NCBI GenBank assembly: GCA_001953115.1
Contig: LSSL01001949.1
Span: 3,569-47,268, forward strand
Direction: 5' to 3'
Origin: Smittium mucronatum
Taxonomy: Eukaryota; Kickxellomycota; Harpellomycetes; Harpellales; Legeriomycetaceae
Length of the DNA: 43,700 nucleotides
Shown: positions 14,753-25,711 of the stretch, piece after piece
Position numbering within the stretch: the first letter of the stretch is position 1
Layout: each line of letters opens with the position of its first letter
The notes under the pieces: model-generated
Database searches by the model: none
Told to the model about the DNA's origin: nothing
Seen by the model: only the letters and a program-made list of their open reading frames with translations
Made by a program: the position numbers and the translations under genes

Positions 14753-15363
14753 CAATTTCTTTTTTATTTTTATTTTTACATAAGATAAATTAATATAAAA
14801 AAGTAAAATATAAAGAGTATTATAGCCATTATAATAAAATTTTTTCAGATATTCTGGAAAGTTATTCAACCAAACCAGCATTATAATACCAAAAAAGAGT
14901 CTCTTACAATATTTAGATAAAAAAAACCACAATCTAAAGTTTTCTATTCCTATTTTTAAAATAAACAATAAGTAATATTTAGTTATAAGAACTAACATTT
15001 CGATAGCATATTTCTTCTTTTACAGTTCAAGGGACAGGATTTTAATCAAAATATTTCAAAATAAATCCACTTTTTTTAAAAAAAAATTCGCTTAACTTCA
15101 ATATTGGTGTTTAAATAAAGAATACTCAATTAAATCATGAATTTTTTTAAATCAAATGAGGCTTTTTTGTACTTTTTCATGATATTTTTTTAGTTTTAAA
15201 TATTTCTAATAAGGCACTAGATGTTATGGAGTTGTGATTTATGGATTTACTTTTGAAGATAAGATACTCTAAATTAAATAATATTTGATTTTGAAAGTTC
15301 TCCGGATTAGGCAAGAAATAAGAATTCGCCTAAAGAAAAGATGAAATTAATCATCATCCTATA

Positions 15364-15540
15364 TTCAATTCTTTCATCTCCATATGTGTAAAGTGCTCCG
15401 ATATGCTAAATATTAATAAATATAATTGTCTATTCCAAAAATTTAACAAATATGATGTTTTTTTTATAAGTGGGAATCAAGGTAACATAAATATTGTAAT
15501 TAAAAGTGGCAAGAAATGTCCCACCAGTGACCGAAAAAAA
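15364..15540. mobile_element. MITE copy, same family as 30460-30650
   Basis: It aligns over its length with 30460-30650: a left end AATTCTTTCATCTCC against AACTCTTTCGTCTCG, a middle section CATAAATATTG against TATAAATATTG, and a right end AATGTCCCACCAGTGAC against AATAACCCACCAGGGAC. The other copy shows inverted ends in a TTAA-like context, so a piggyBac-type MITE is the likely class; here the ends are worn. Confidence 0.5.
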
Positions 15541-15558
15541 GGGGAATATTTCTATGAT

Positions 15559-15925
15559 GTATTAGGTTACGCGACATTTAATCCAATTCTATTTCACCCA
15601 ATTCTACTCCATCAAGTGCCATTTCACCCAATTTGCATTTCATCCAATTGAAATTTCACCCAATATACTTTTTACCCAATTTTATAACTTCCAATTGGAG
15701 GGGGAAAAAAACTTTTGAGCTTATTATTGTAGAATTCCGAATAAGTATTGGTTTAGGAAAATAATATTAACAACTTTGAAACCAAAAAGACTTGCATTGT
15801 TTGCTTATCAATCTTGGAGCAAAATGAATAGGGTGAAACTGAACCCGGATGAAATGTAAATTGGATGAAAATTTATTTGATAAAATGAGAATTGGATATA
15901 AAAATTGGATGAAATGTCCTGATAC
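15559..15925. mobile_element. MITE with subterminal CCAATT repeat array
   Basis: The ends are inverted: GTATTAGG...ACATTTAATCCAATT on the left and the reverse complement of GTATCAGGACATTTCATCC on the right. Inside the left end about seven units of the form ATTTCAYCCAATT follow one another (15585-15706); inside the right end the same motif appears in inverse orientation (AATTGGATGAAAT, 15826-15920). This is a symmetric, non-coding, transposon-like unit of 367 bp. A TA-class or hAT-like origin is possible but the target duplication is unclear. The SINE-like element at 15926 entered at its right terminus. Confidence 0.6.
15911..15925. repeat. Target-site duplication, copy 1 (GAAATGTCCTGATAC)
   Basis: Direct 15-bp repeat identical to 16553-16567. 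It bounds the SINE-like insert and forms the right terminus of the host MITE. Confidence 0.8.
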
Positions 15926-16552
15926 TTTTTTTTTGTATCACGGAATTTTATTGTAAGATAACTTCATTAAAAACTATACTAAAAAAATATGAAAAAAAGA
16001 AAAAGACGTATAGAAAAGACCATAATCCTAACTACAATAAGCTCCTCTGCCGGACTACCGGCTGCGTACCTACGGGAAAAGGGTGCAATCTACCAACCAC
16101 CAAATAATAACCTGGCATTGCTTCAAGTAGGTGTGTGACTGAGATACATAAAGTCAAGAATTAAGCTCTTTGTCAACGAACAAAAGTTCATTTAAGCTAC
16201 TGAGCTCCTAGTTAGAGCCTACTTCTAACAGGATTAATAAAATTAGGCTCCTACCCAAACGTGGGATTGATCGACATGGCTTTCCTACAAATAGCTGTTA
16301 GACGCTGAGATCAGTCTGACTGCCGAACGCTGGACGTGTGCACTAGATTATGTCTCAGCTGTGCTAAACGATCGGTTTCTCCTGTTTCTAGATGGTCCTT
16401 CTCTGGAATCGCTGTCCTCCGAATCGCTGTGTGCTGTCTACACTATTCCCAACCAAGAATAGTACAACGCTGTGTGAAATTTTGGTCTAGTGTACTTCGA
16501 AAAGTACACTATTAAGCCCCTAAACCACGGCAAGGTATTTCACTCTTAGGGG
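15926..16552 (-). mobile_element. GC-rich SINE-like retroelement with perfect 15-bp target duplication
   Basis: The insert is flanked by identical 15-mers GAAATGTCCTGATAC at 15911-15925 and 16553-16567. It ends on the minus strand in A9 (15926-15934) preceded by AAAATTCCGTGATAC, the signature of target-primed reverse transcription. G+C reaches ~50% in its centre, against roughly 20-25% around. No ORF of note, so it depends on a partner LINE. Minus-strand 5' features: a CCCCTAA/TTAGGGG stem, a hairpin GTGTACTT-TTCG-AAGTACAC, then ACTATTC/GAATAGT. A box-A-like TGGTTTAGGGG lies near the 5' end, with a weak TTCGA core after it, so a Pol III head is possible but unproven. The same 3' tail occurs at 33140-33170. 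Confidence 0.75.
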
Positions 16553-16567
16553 GAAATGTCCTGATAC
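16553..16567. repeat. Target-site duplication, copy 2 (GAAATGTCCTGATAC)
   Basis: Second copy of the perfect 15-bp repeat, next to the 5' end of the minus-strand SINE-like element. Confidence 0.8.
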
Positions 16568-17289
16568 AGATATATTGTTCCTGTTCATGCAATCAGCGAA
16601 TGAAATTTTGTGAAAATATTGATTGTGGTACTCTTAAATTTAACATTTTAAGAAAACAGATCGGTTTTGACGGTAAAAATAATTGCCTATTGCGAACCTT
16701 TATAAAATAACTTTTAATAAATTAAACTTGATGCACACTACTTTAAAAAGGTAGAAATATATCATATTCTAAAGAATGTGGGGTTATATGGGCTGAATTT
16801 CATTATATTTAAGAATTCTTATATAAATTTAAGTTTTTATAAATCTATTCACTTGAAACAAAAGATCTATGATAAGCAAATCTAACAAAGATAAAAAGGG
16901 GAATATATTTTATTAATTAGTGAAATTTTTAGTTTGGCTAATCAAAGAAAATAGTAAAGTTAAAAACTATATCGTGCTCAACTGATTTTCTGTCAATTCG
17001 GATATGCATGTTAAATCGATTCCGATAATATTAGATAGTCATTGCTTTATACCAAATCATAAATTCATTCATTATTTTATCTCTAAAAAAAAAAAAAAAG
17101 AATAGTGATAAAAAACCGAAATTATTACCTAAATATATCTAACAGATTTAAAGAGTAGATATTTACTAATATTAAAATACATAAATTATTGCTGTTCATT
17201 AGTGGTTTCATGTGCTTATGTGTTATTAAATTTTAAAAAAAGCTTTATGTAAATTTGATGTCTGAAAACGAGTAAAATAAAATTTGCAT
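16568..17289. other. Non-coding stretch
   Basis: No gene, RNA or clear repeat seen; AT-rich with a poly(A) run near 17085. Confidence 0.5.
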
Positions 17290-17460
17290 TTAACCCCTTC
17301 CGGGCTCAAATTAAAGCCTCATTCCTATTTGTGTAAATTAGCTATTTCATCGGCATAACTTCTTAATTTACCCAGTAGTATACAAGTATTATTAGTCCAA
17401 TTTTGACATTGGACAAAAAGTGAATGTCGTTTTTTGCACCATTGGCCCTGAAAGGGTTAA
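17290..17460. mobile_element. piggyBac-type MITE, copy A
   Basis: It begins TTAA-CCCCTTCCGGGCTC and ends GGCCCTGAAAGGG-TTAA, so near-perfect inverted ends of about 12 bp lie between two TTAA tetranucleotides. TTAA targets and ends starting CCCTTT are known hallmarks of piggyBac elements. The 163-bp body aligns with 32875-33037 (shared CTCCTATTTG-like, TATACAA, ATTAGTC and TTTTTTG.ACCATTG.CCCTGAAAGGG blocks) and more weakly with 25545-25707. There is no coding capacity. Confidence 0.8.
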
Positions 17461-19400
17461 TAATACCTTAAACTGCATTTAATGAGACGTGTTCATAGTT
17501 CGTAGAAGATTCCTTATATTCATACAAGATATCTTTGTAAAATCAAATCATTTAATAAGTCCTATATCTAGTTTGAAACCCTTTTTTTATTAAATAGAAG
17601 ACTAATTTTATTAGTGCTGAGAGAATCTATATAATTCTATCAACTGCATTTTAAAAAAAAAATTTATCTATCTGTAAGGGTTTATATAACGTAAACAGGT
17701 TTCATACACGATAGAATTATAAGTTGATTATAGATTTTTTATACTCGATTGAAAAATTCAGATAAAATCAAATAAGGGGAAGATTCCTGTCTATATCTGA
17801 CTGCTTCTTTATTTCAAAAATTCAACATTATACAAGATGATTTAAAGACATCAATTGGGTTAAAATACAGTGACACGATAAATGATTCAAAAGCATCATA
17901 TATTGGCATTTGGACAAATTCCTATAAGATCACATCCCAGATCGATGTATTTATAATATATAGTTTCGAGCACATTTTACATCATTTCTGTTGTCTATAG
18001 ATTTTTTTAGGTATCTCTGATTTGCCATAACCACATAATTGTATTTAAAAAAAGTCTCTTGTGAAACCTCAATGACATGAGCTGTGATTGAATACCAGAT
18101 TTTTATTTTTATCGAACAAATAAATGTAGACAAATATTGCCCCTTCCATATCAAAGAGGTGATAATTTAGGAATAGAATATGGGAAAATTTTAACTTATG
18201 AATACAATCTAGATTTACACGAAAAAAAATGTGAATGACGCCATATATCGAGGGCATATTTACTAAAAACTATAAAACAAGAATAATTTATAGATACATT
18301 GCACAGAGCTATTTATTCTATTTTATTTATAAAAAAAAAGCGATACGGATTCAGCGGATAATTTTAATACCTCACTTAGTCAAGAAGCTAGCTTTAAGCA
18401 GATTTACCGAAATTAATAAAAGAATCCCCACGAATTTAATGTGAAAGTTGAAGAGCATTTTTTTTAATCAAATTTTGCCGAGCAATATTAATATTCTATT
18501 CAAGCCTTGGTACTGGAGTCCTCATTTATCATCACGCTCATTCACTGTTTTCAGATTATGAGTGTATCACAACAGGAAATGTATAAAAATTTCTATATTT
18601 GGAAACAAGAGCAATCTCCTGTAATCATATCATTATCCCCCCAATTAAAAAACAAAGCAATATGCAGCCCTAATGAATTAATAATTGAAAATTAATTCTT
18701 ATTAAACCACCACCATATTTGGTATCTTAATATACTTTTGGTTTCACCGATTACGTTATTAAAAAAAAGCTTCCATATACAAATATTTTGTACAAAAATA
18801 GAAATTGTATTTCTATTATAGGAATAGTTTTTAGATAATTCAGATAATTTCCACTCTCAGTTTTGAAAGATGTCATTTGGACACAAAAAGAATTGTTTAT
18901 AATGCATAAAAAAAAAATTGGTAGTGGTACCCAAATATGTACTTTGAATTGGGTCTTCTTGAAATAGACGAATATAAACACTAAAAATTATTTTTGAAAA
19001 AAAATAAATACTAATGATTAATAATGCTAAATTTTCACTTTGTATACTTTACGAATTATTCAAACTATTGGCTAAAGAAATAAATATGTAGTAAAAATGC
19101 TTTACCGTAGCTAATCAAATAAACGTTATTATTGTCACTTAATAATTAAACACGATTATTTATGAAATTTAACGAATACATTCGGTTTTATAGATGAATA
19201 TTAGAAATATTAGTTTAAGGGTTTCATTTATAGCTAATATTTGATTTTATTTTTAACATATTAATAATATCCAATCATAAGTTTCTAATTTAAAATTACG
19301 ATACAAATATTGTGTAATATATTTATTTTTTCAGTACAAAAAATTGACGGGATGATTGCTACAAGCTGATTAGTCTAAATTGTAAGTAGTTCCTATTTGT
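17461..19400. other. Non-coding stretch
   Basis: About 1.9 kb without a recognised gene. Short overlapping ORFs on both strands between 17950 and 18980 (60-76 codons) have no motif I recognise and could not be spliced into a longer product. Confidence 0.5.
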
Positions 19401-19547
19401 ACCGTCTTTTCGCCAATGGTTTTTTAGTGTTTTTTCACAATCATTTTATCAGCTTGATCGCATCAAAGTTGAAGGCGATAAATAAGTATTAACCAAGATC
19501 GCTCCAAGCTCCAATGGTCACTAAAAAAAGCATCAAAGGCAAGACGG
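19401..19547. repeat. Imperfect palindrome with long hairpin potential
   Basis: The arm 19401-19429 (ACCGTCTT...TTTTTTAGTG) is matched in reverse complement by 19519-19547 (CACTAAAAAAA...AAGACGG). The 89-nt centre also holds partly complementary segments (AGCTTGATCGC and GCGATCTTGG-like). It is somewhat GC-richer than its surroundings and lies 0.85 kb upstream of the velvet gene. It could be a small MITE or a structured non-coding RNA; neither is established. Confidence 0.45.
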
Positions 19548-20407
19548 GGCCGACAGAAACAGCAGCATAATAATTAGATACTAACTCGATCCCTTCAGCG
19601 AATGGTATTTGCAAAAAAATAATTAATAAAATTCTTTGATTTTCCCAGTTATCGTCCTGTATTCATATTTTGAATTTGTCCTAAATTAGTAATATAATTA
19701 TCGTAATATTTTTACAAATGTTGGGTATCTGAATTTCTAAACATGAGTTTTGTTCTGAGTTACCAGTGCCATTATATATACACTTCCATTTTTAACTTAG
19801 TGCTTCTAACTATGAATGTATTGACAAATCCTTATTCTTATTCGTAAAATCAACCCATTTGTGGTTACATGAACTAGATTTATTTATTCGACCATTTGTT
19901 AAATTCACAGGCGAGATTTTAAACTGATTTTTAGATTTCATTTATATAATATCATTCAAAAAATTTATGAATGCGCGTTTACATGCAACTTTATTTAACA
20001 CTTTCCTATTGTTCATAATTATTGGAATCTTTTTGAAAAATTATTTATTTTATAAATAGCGGTGGGTACCCATCACATCCAGCCATGTACTCTTAACTAA
20101 ATAGAAACGACATATTTTCATTCCATTTTATATCCTAAACAATTTTTAGAATACAAGTACTGCAACCTTTATCTTATTTAAATCAAATTCCCAAATTGAG
20201 CCCTGCTCTAAAAGAAAAAAGTCCTACCTCAAACTCAAAAAGATCATCATATTTTCCATCAAATACAACGCCCTTCAATTTTATCACGACAATATAATCT
20301 TTAAAACGTAGAAAAATAAATCACAAATCCTGATCCTACTTCAATTAAATTTCAAGAAAACTTACGAGTATTATATTCAAGCATTATTTAGTCAAAGCAA
20401 AAGCACT

Positions 20408-20553
20408 ATGAATCTTAACCTCGGTCTAACGATTCTACAGCAGCCCATAAGGGCATGTGTCGTAGAAGCTGGGGAGAGGTATCGCAGGCCAATAGATCCC
20501 CCGCCCATAATCAGGTTAGAAGTTAATATCCCCGATGACGATTTATATTCAGA
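20408..20553 (+). other. Velvet gene exon 1
   Basis: Carries the N-terminal velvet signature RRPIDPPPIIRLEV; ends in phase 2 before donor GTAAGT. Confidence 0.9.
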
Positions 20554-21232
20554 GTAAGTAAATAAGGAAATAATCTAAGCACCTAGATATAAGATTTTTT
20601 GATTTAATTTTAATCAATAATAATACTTATCTAACTAACATTACAATAGATTTGCTAATTCTAACGTCTTAACGGTTCACGCAAATTTAGTATACGAACA
20701 TTCAGACGATAATATAGACAACATATCTAACATATCCCCATCAGGCTCTTCGATCAATACATTTCTGAAAAGAGAGGGTAGGGTCTTGACAGGATCTCTT
20801 GCCTCCTCTAGTAGTTATGTTCGAGGTTTAGGATCTAGAAGAGAGTGTTATTTCGCTTTCCCGGATCTTTATGTGAGTGTAGAAGGAAGGTATCGATTAA
20901 AATTTTCTTTGGTCGTTATCCGAAGGTATGTTTATCTATTTATTTATTATTTAAAGAATTGGCTATAAAAATTCACAATTTTTCTTTAGCCCAGTGGAAT
21001 CTAACAAAGTAAGCACAGTCGTATTTTCCGATCCTTTTGAGGTATTCTCAAGTGCAGATTTTCCTGGAGTAGAAGGTAAAATAACAATTTCTATTTTATA
21101 CAAAATTCTTTAGGTATAAATTTTTGAATTTTATCGATTTTGAATTAATTAGAATCGAGCGTTCTATCAAAGACGTTGGCAGAACAAGGAGTTGGGATCC
21201 CCATACGTAATAGGAGTAGATTAAGAAGATGA
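20408..21232 (+). CDS. Velvet-family regulatory protein, four exons, 195 aa
   Basis: Exons 20408-20553, 20650-20925, 20990-21075 and 21153-21232 join to 588 nt with a continuous frame. Introns are 96, 64 and 77 nt, all GT...AG (donors GTAAGT, GTATGT, GTAAAA); intron 1 has CTAACTAAC before its acceptor. The start is the first in-frame ATG after an upstream stop. The product is nearly all velvet domain: QQPIRACVVEAGERYRRPID and PPPIIRLEV (residues 11-39), LTGSLASSSSYVRG, YFAFPDLYVSVEGRYRLKFS, then VFSDPFEV, ADFPGVEESS and LSKTLAEQGVGIPIR near the C-terminus. Velvet proteins (VeA, VelB, VelC, VosA) are nuclear, NF-kB-like DNA-binding factors that pair to control development and secondary metabolism in fungi. 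At 195 aa it lacks the long tails of VeA, so it is nearer VelB/VosA in build; the exact subfamily is not assigned. No partner gene is adjacent. Confidence 0.92.
20650..20925 (+). other. Velvet gene exon 2
   Basis: Carries the central part FPDLYVSVEGRYRLKFSLVV. The acceptor is ACAATAG and the donor GTATGT. Confidence 0.9.
20990..21075 (+). other. Velvet gene exon 3
   Basis: Carries VFSDPFEVFSSADFPGVE. The acceptor is TTCTTTAG and the donor GTAAAA. Confidence 0.9.
21153..21232 (+). other. Velvet gene exon 4 with stop codon
   Basis: Carries SSVLSKTLAEQGVGIPIR and ends in TGA. An earlier AG (TTCTTTAG near 21113) was not used because it breaks the conserved C-terminal reading. Confidence 0.88.
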
Positions 21233-21523
21233 CATTTTCTTTTTTCTTCTTTGAAGAAAAAAAAATGTATATTTTATGTAATTAGGCTCACCTTCATCCA
21301 GATACTTAATCCGAAAAAAAACATGAGCTTGAGGATTAATGAATCATATATCCTTCAACTGACATGTATCCCTTCTTTTCGCTTCCCTTTATATTTTCTA
21401 TATATTTCTCTTTTATTTTTTGTTTTATTTTTTATTATATTCATGGCCAAGCCATTCTCATTAATTCCACAATTATTTAAATGGAGCATGTAAAACAGTA
21501 ATCATTTACCCTATATGCTACCA

Positions 21524-21529
21524 AATAAA
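21524..21529 (+). terminator. Candidate polyadenylation signal of the velvet gene (AATAAA)
   Basis: AATAAA 292 nt after the velvet stop codon. The 3' region between holds an 80-codon ORF (21251-21493) best read as untranslated sequence. Confidence 0.4.
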
Positions 21530-24500
21530 ATTTTAGACTAATAAAAAAATTGATCCGGGGAATTTCCCTGTTTTATTTCTGATAATAAAACATATATATA
21601 ACACCGATAAACCCCCTATTCTAAGAAAAACTGGCGACTTTCTAAAAATCAAATAACCCACATAAGTTCAGATGCTATGACCATTTTTCAAGTGTAATTT
21701 CCGGTACTTCTATTTAACATTGATAGCAATTAAATTAGTTATATGTTTTATTTTATCAAAAAAAAAAAAGTATCATATTTTCCATTTACTGAAGGAATGA
21801 ATTATAATGCAGGTTCCTATTTGAAGAAGGCGAGAGAATGAAGTATTAAAAAGCTTCGAGGCTTCAGTTTCAGCGATTAAGTTTTATGTCTTTGCATTAA
21901 GCACTTTCATTTTGCTATTATAGTTAAATGAACTTTTTTTTTTTTTCAATTCTCGAAACAAATTGTTTGTATATTATATCATTTGATAAAGATAATATAA
22001 ATGCAAAAAATCATCATGCTTTCGCAATATTTTTTCTTTCATTTTAATAGCATTGAATTATCATTATTTTTTAGTTTATTATGACCTGCTTTATTGACTA
22101 GATCAATGTTTCTGCTTTTTTTATAATAAGGTATGCAAGACCAGCGTTCTTCATACTTTTTTAAAAAAGAATGTTTAGAAGTTTTGAGTCTAACCCTTGT
22201 TTATCGCTTGCAATAGATTAAAAAGCTTCAAGGGATTAAAATTAACCGTGGATTATAAATATCTGTGGGCTACATATAATCGAAAAGAGGTATATTTCCT
22301 ATTTTATCAAATTAGTACTTTGTGTAAAAAAAATGAAATTTATTTGTAATAATAACAGAATATATTCTATTTTTTAAAAAATCCTTCCTAAATGTATTGG
22401 TAAATTAAAAAAAAATTCAATTGGACGATATTTCAATATTTATCAATAATTGATATTATGATACACAAAACAAAAATTTATTAAATACACAGAATTAACA
22501 ATTTGGTACAAATGTTAGTTAGGAAGCATTTCCATTTTCTAAAAAAATAAATAATGCCTTTTTAAAAATTGAGAAATCACAAAAAACCTAATAACCAAGA
22601 TTATTAAAGTAAAAAAAACTAAATTGCCTTTTATTTGCTCTTCAACCTCTATCAATACCCAATTATTTTAGTTTAAATTTGTAAAATTTCAATAATTTTT
22701 GTAATTTCCAGTAAAAAAAAAAATTCGATTTTTCTCATTTGAGGGTAGCAAATGCCACTTCATTATAAAAATATACTTATATATGGTATATTTATAATGA
22801 GTGAGCTGCATACACTTTTGTGCTGCCGGACTTGAAATTCTTACCCTTGTAATATTCCGAAAATAATGACATTGATATATCCCCGAACTAACCAATTAAT
22901 TGTACCATAGATGAATTGAGTAGTCCGATATTTCGTATCACTTATGAAAAATATTTATTTGGAATTAGTTAGATTAAGGGTCTTTTTATTCTGAGACATT
23001 CTTTTCGGAACTTGTTGTCTTTGTTAAAATTTATGCCATTGGCTAATGCATATTAATATAGCAATTAAACCAAGTAAGACTTAAATACATATTTACCAAT
23101 AAGATTTTATATTTTGCCAATAGAAACCCCCTGAAAAAATTTCGATTTAAGCCACCCAATAGGTTTATATATTTTCTTTTTAGCATAGTTTCAAACTAGG
23201 AAAATGGCAAAAAATCAAGTGATTAGTGCCTGCTCTTCAAAAAATCACCCATGAATTTTATTATGATAGTTCTGTTAAAAAACGAAGCAATTAAGAGTCA
23301 TGTTAATATATGATGCAAAAATCGTGAAAAGCGTATCGGTCCTTATCACGTATTATCAATTGTTGGTTTACAGGCAGGGTAATGAGGAATTTCACGTATT
23401 AATAAATATTGAAACATTCTTACAAATATCAAATCAGATGGACACGTTATATTGGATATTTCTATTTATTTTTCAAATGCTAATAGCTTATCTGTATCTA
23501 ATGAAGGTATGAATATCTTCTGACCTTGGATGATCAAATGTAGGCAATTCGACAAATAAAGACCCTTTTAAAGTATTTAATAAAGAATACAGCAATCATT
23601 TAATAACCCTACTTATCCATGCACACGAAATACCCATCAATAATGAAAGTTTTAATTATTTATTTACAATTAAGTTCTCAAAGAGTCATAATTTAAACTT
23701 GTTTCGGAGTTTTAATAGAAGCTTTTCCCTGATTCCTATAAAATATTTACATTATCCGGTTTTCAAAAAATATAAATGTTTGATTATAAAGTATTATTTC
23801 AATTGTTTGAATTTCATTTATCAATTTACATAATTCGATGAAATGAGCAAGCAGATAAAAAAATCATTCATCTTAGAAATGGGTAATTAGGGACTGTAGC
23901 GTATAGATAATAGATAGTAGATGTATAAGATATTATTGGTTAAAGGATCCATTTTTGTGAAAAGCTGCTGGAGTATTATCTATTTCAGAATCCAAAACAG
24001 GCACTTGTGTGTATTTTGCATGAAATTTATACATTAAATTGTGTAAATCAATCGAACATTCAATGGTCAGGATGTAAACTGAATGAAAGATTGAATCAAA
24101 TCTCTATTGAATTTAAATTGTAGACATTTTGGTGCCTACTGTGTTGAAAAAGCTATATTTATTAGTCATGTACATCGATAATGAGTTCAGATTTATATAT
24201 TTTATTTGTTGGCTTTAATTTTAATTTATAAAGTCAATGAAACCAATCAATTTTTTCCAAATTCAATATCTACAAAACTCAAATACATCTGGATCTTAAC
24301 TCTTTTTTGCATGATAGACTAAATTATGACATCATTTATAGAAGATATTTATTCTGCGGAGGACATTGGATTACGTCCGTGTTTCTCATATGTCCTAAAA
24401 AAAGCCTATTTTCAAGAAATAGAAGTTTTTTTTAAAAAATAACTATAGGCTAAATCAAATGATTATATTTTATTAGGCTTTGGTTGACTAATATATTTCT

Positions 24501-25025
24501 AAATTCCGAATAAACCTTGCCATATTCACCTTTACAGGAAAATTATAACAGAACATTTTTAGAAATACATAAATTTAATAACATAAACTCACAGGCATAT
24601 TTCCAGTCATTAATATGCCAAAAGGATTAGCTTACATGTTTGGCGATATCCACATACATTGGGGAAATGAAGGCCAATTTAAAATCCTGTATTGTTACTA
24701 TATGAAAAAAACAACTAGACCCCTTCCACTGGTTGATATCTGAATTAAAATAAAAGGGGCCGTCAATTCGCTTGAACTAAGTTTGATAGCAAATTATTTC
24801 AACACTTTGAAACCATTTCAAAATGTGAATGGATTTCAATTTCTACTGTGATTTGATTAAATTATAAATTTATATTTTTCTATTGGTTACAAAATACTCA
24901 AAACATAACAGTCTTATTAAACTTAAGCAAATAGCAATGAGTAGAGAGCTCTGAATGACAAAAATTTAAGCCAGACCCTTCTGTAACTTCATTTTGATAA
25001 TAAAATAGTTGCAGTATTACTCCCC
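21530..25025. other. Gene-poor interval downstream of the velvet gene
   Basis: About 3.5 kb without a recognised protein gene. Short ORFs such as 23300-23512 (70 codons) show no known motif. A tRNA-like trace at 22812-22905 is listed separately. Confidence 0.5.
22812..22905 (-). other. Weak tRNA-like trace (possible tRNA-derived SINE head or tRNA relic)
   Basis: Read on the minus strand, AATTGGTTAG resembles the D-loop part of box A, and TTCAAGTCC further down matches the core of box B. The spacing between them is longer than in a standard tRNA, and the stem around TTCAAGT does not pair, so it is not a functional tRNA. The 10-mer CTGCCGGACT is shared with the plus strand of the SINE-like element near 16036, which may be chance. 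Confidence 0.2.
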
Positions 25026-25060
25026 TTAACCCTTTCAGGGACCAGGTTTTTACATAAAAC
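25026..25060. mobile_element. piggyBac-type MITE end, copy D (left end only)
   Basis: TTAA-CCCTTTCAGGGACCAGG is a near-perfect family end. No matching right end was found within the next 200 bp, so it is either truncated or a divergent longer member. Confidence 0.45.
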
Positions 25061-25309
25061 ATTCTGGTACGCGCAAGGGATATAATAATATATGCAATTT
25101 ATTATATTTTAATTACATAAGCCGTAATAACCCAAAATTAATAAATGAAGACGAAAAAAGATACTTTCCGAACGTAAATGTCTTTTTTTTTACATTTAGA
25201 CCATTATAATTTTATTCAGCAAATGTGATTTTGGGATTAAAATCATTTATTTTTGCCAATTTAATATCGACACTTGATTCATCTTAGTATACATCAGAAG
25301 ATTCTCATT

Positions 25310-25480
25310 GAGAGTGAACACTTCACTATTAAATCTTTACTCTTTCCTAATTTGTAAATATGGCTCGAAATCCAAGTGTAAATTTATTGGCAAATCTGGG
25401 CTTGGAATCACAAACAGAAATTTCCTATTTTAAAAGTATGGAAATTTTATTAGAGCTAATGTGCTTTTTCATTATTATTG
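25310..25480. repeat. Dispersed repeat, paired with 29195-29365
   Basis: It aligns directly with 29195-29365: TTTACTC...AATTTGTAAATATGG against TTTACTA...GATTTGCAAATATGG, then TATTGGCAAATCTGGGCTTG against TATTGGGCTATCTGTGTTTG, and TTATTAGAGCTAATGT against TTATTAGAGCTAGTGT. Family unknown; no coding sequence seen. Confidence 0.6.
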
Positions 25481-25540
25481 GTTTGAAGATGATTATAATT
25501 TATTATAACCAATAGTGTATACATTAAAAAACTAAGGTTT

Positions 25541-25711
25541 TTATTCCTTTCCGTGCCCAAATTTGCACCTCACACCCATTAGTGCTTATTAACTATTTCA
25601 ATTTTCTAGATTTATTTATTTATCCAATAATGTATAAATGTTTTATTTTTAATGATTGCATTGAATAAAAAATGGAAGCCATTTTTGTACCATCGGCACC
25701 AAAAGGGTTAA
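25541..25711. mobile_element. piggyBac-type MITE, copy B (degraded)
   Basis: The left end TCCTTTCCGTGCCCAAATTT and the right end CCATTTTTGTACCATCGG...AAAAGGG-TTAA match copies A and C. The left TTAA has become TTAT and both termini carry substitutions. Confidence 0.65.

Noticed and set aside
1..15000. Mitochondrial or bacterial origin of the very AT-rich part
   Set aside because: No organelle gene, rRNA, tRNA or dense ORF layout; it is continuous with DNA carrying spliced nuclear fungal genes and eukaryotic transposon remnants.
15911..15925. GAAATGTCCTGA considered as part of a hammerhead ribozyme core (GAAA...GTC...CTGA)
   Set aside because: The core needs CTGANGA; here it reads CTGATAC, and no flanking stems fit. 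The 15-mer is explained as a target duplication.
19380..19620. The GC-richer stretch as an exon of a further gene upstream of the velvet gene
   Set aside because: No frame stays open with plausible splice sites; the palindrome explains the composition better.
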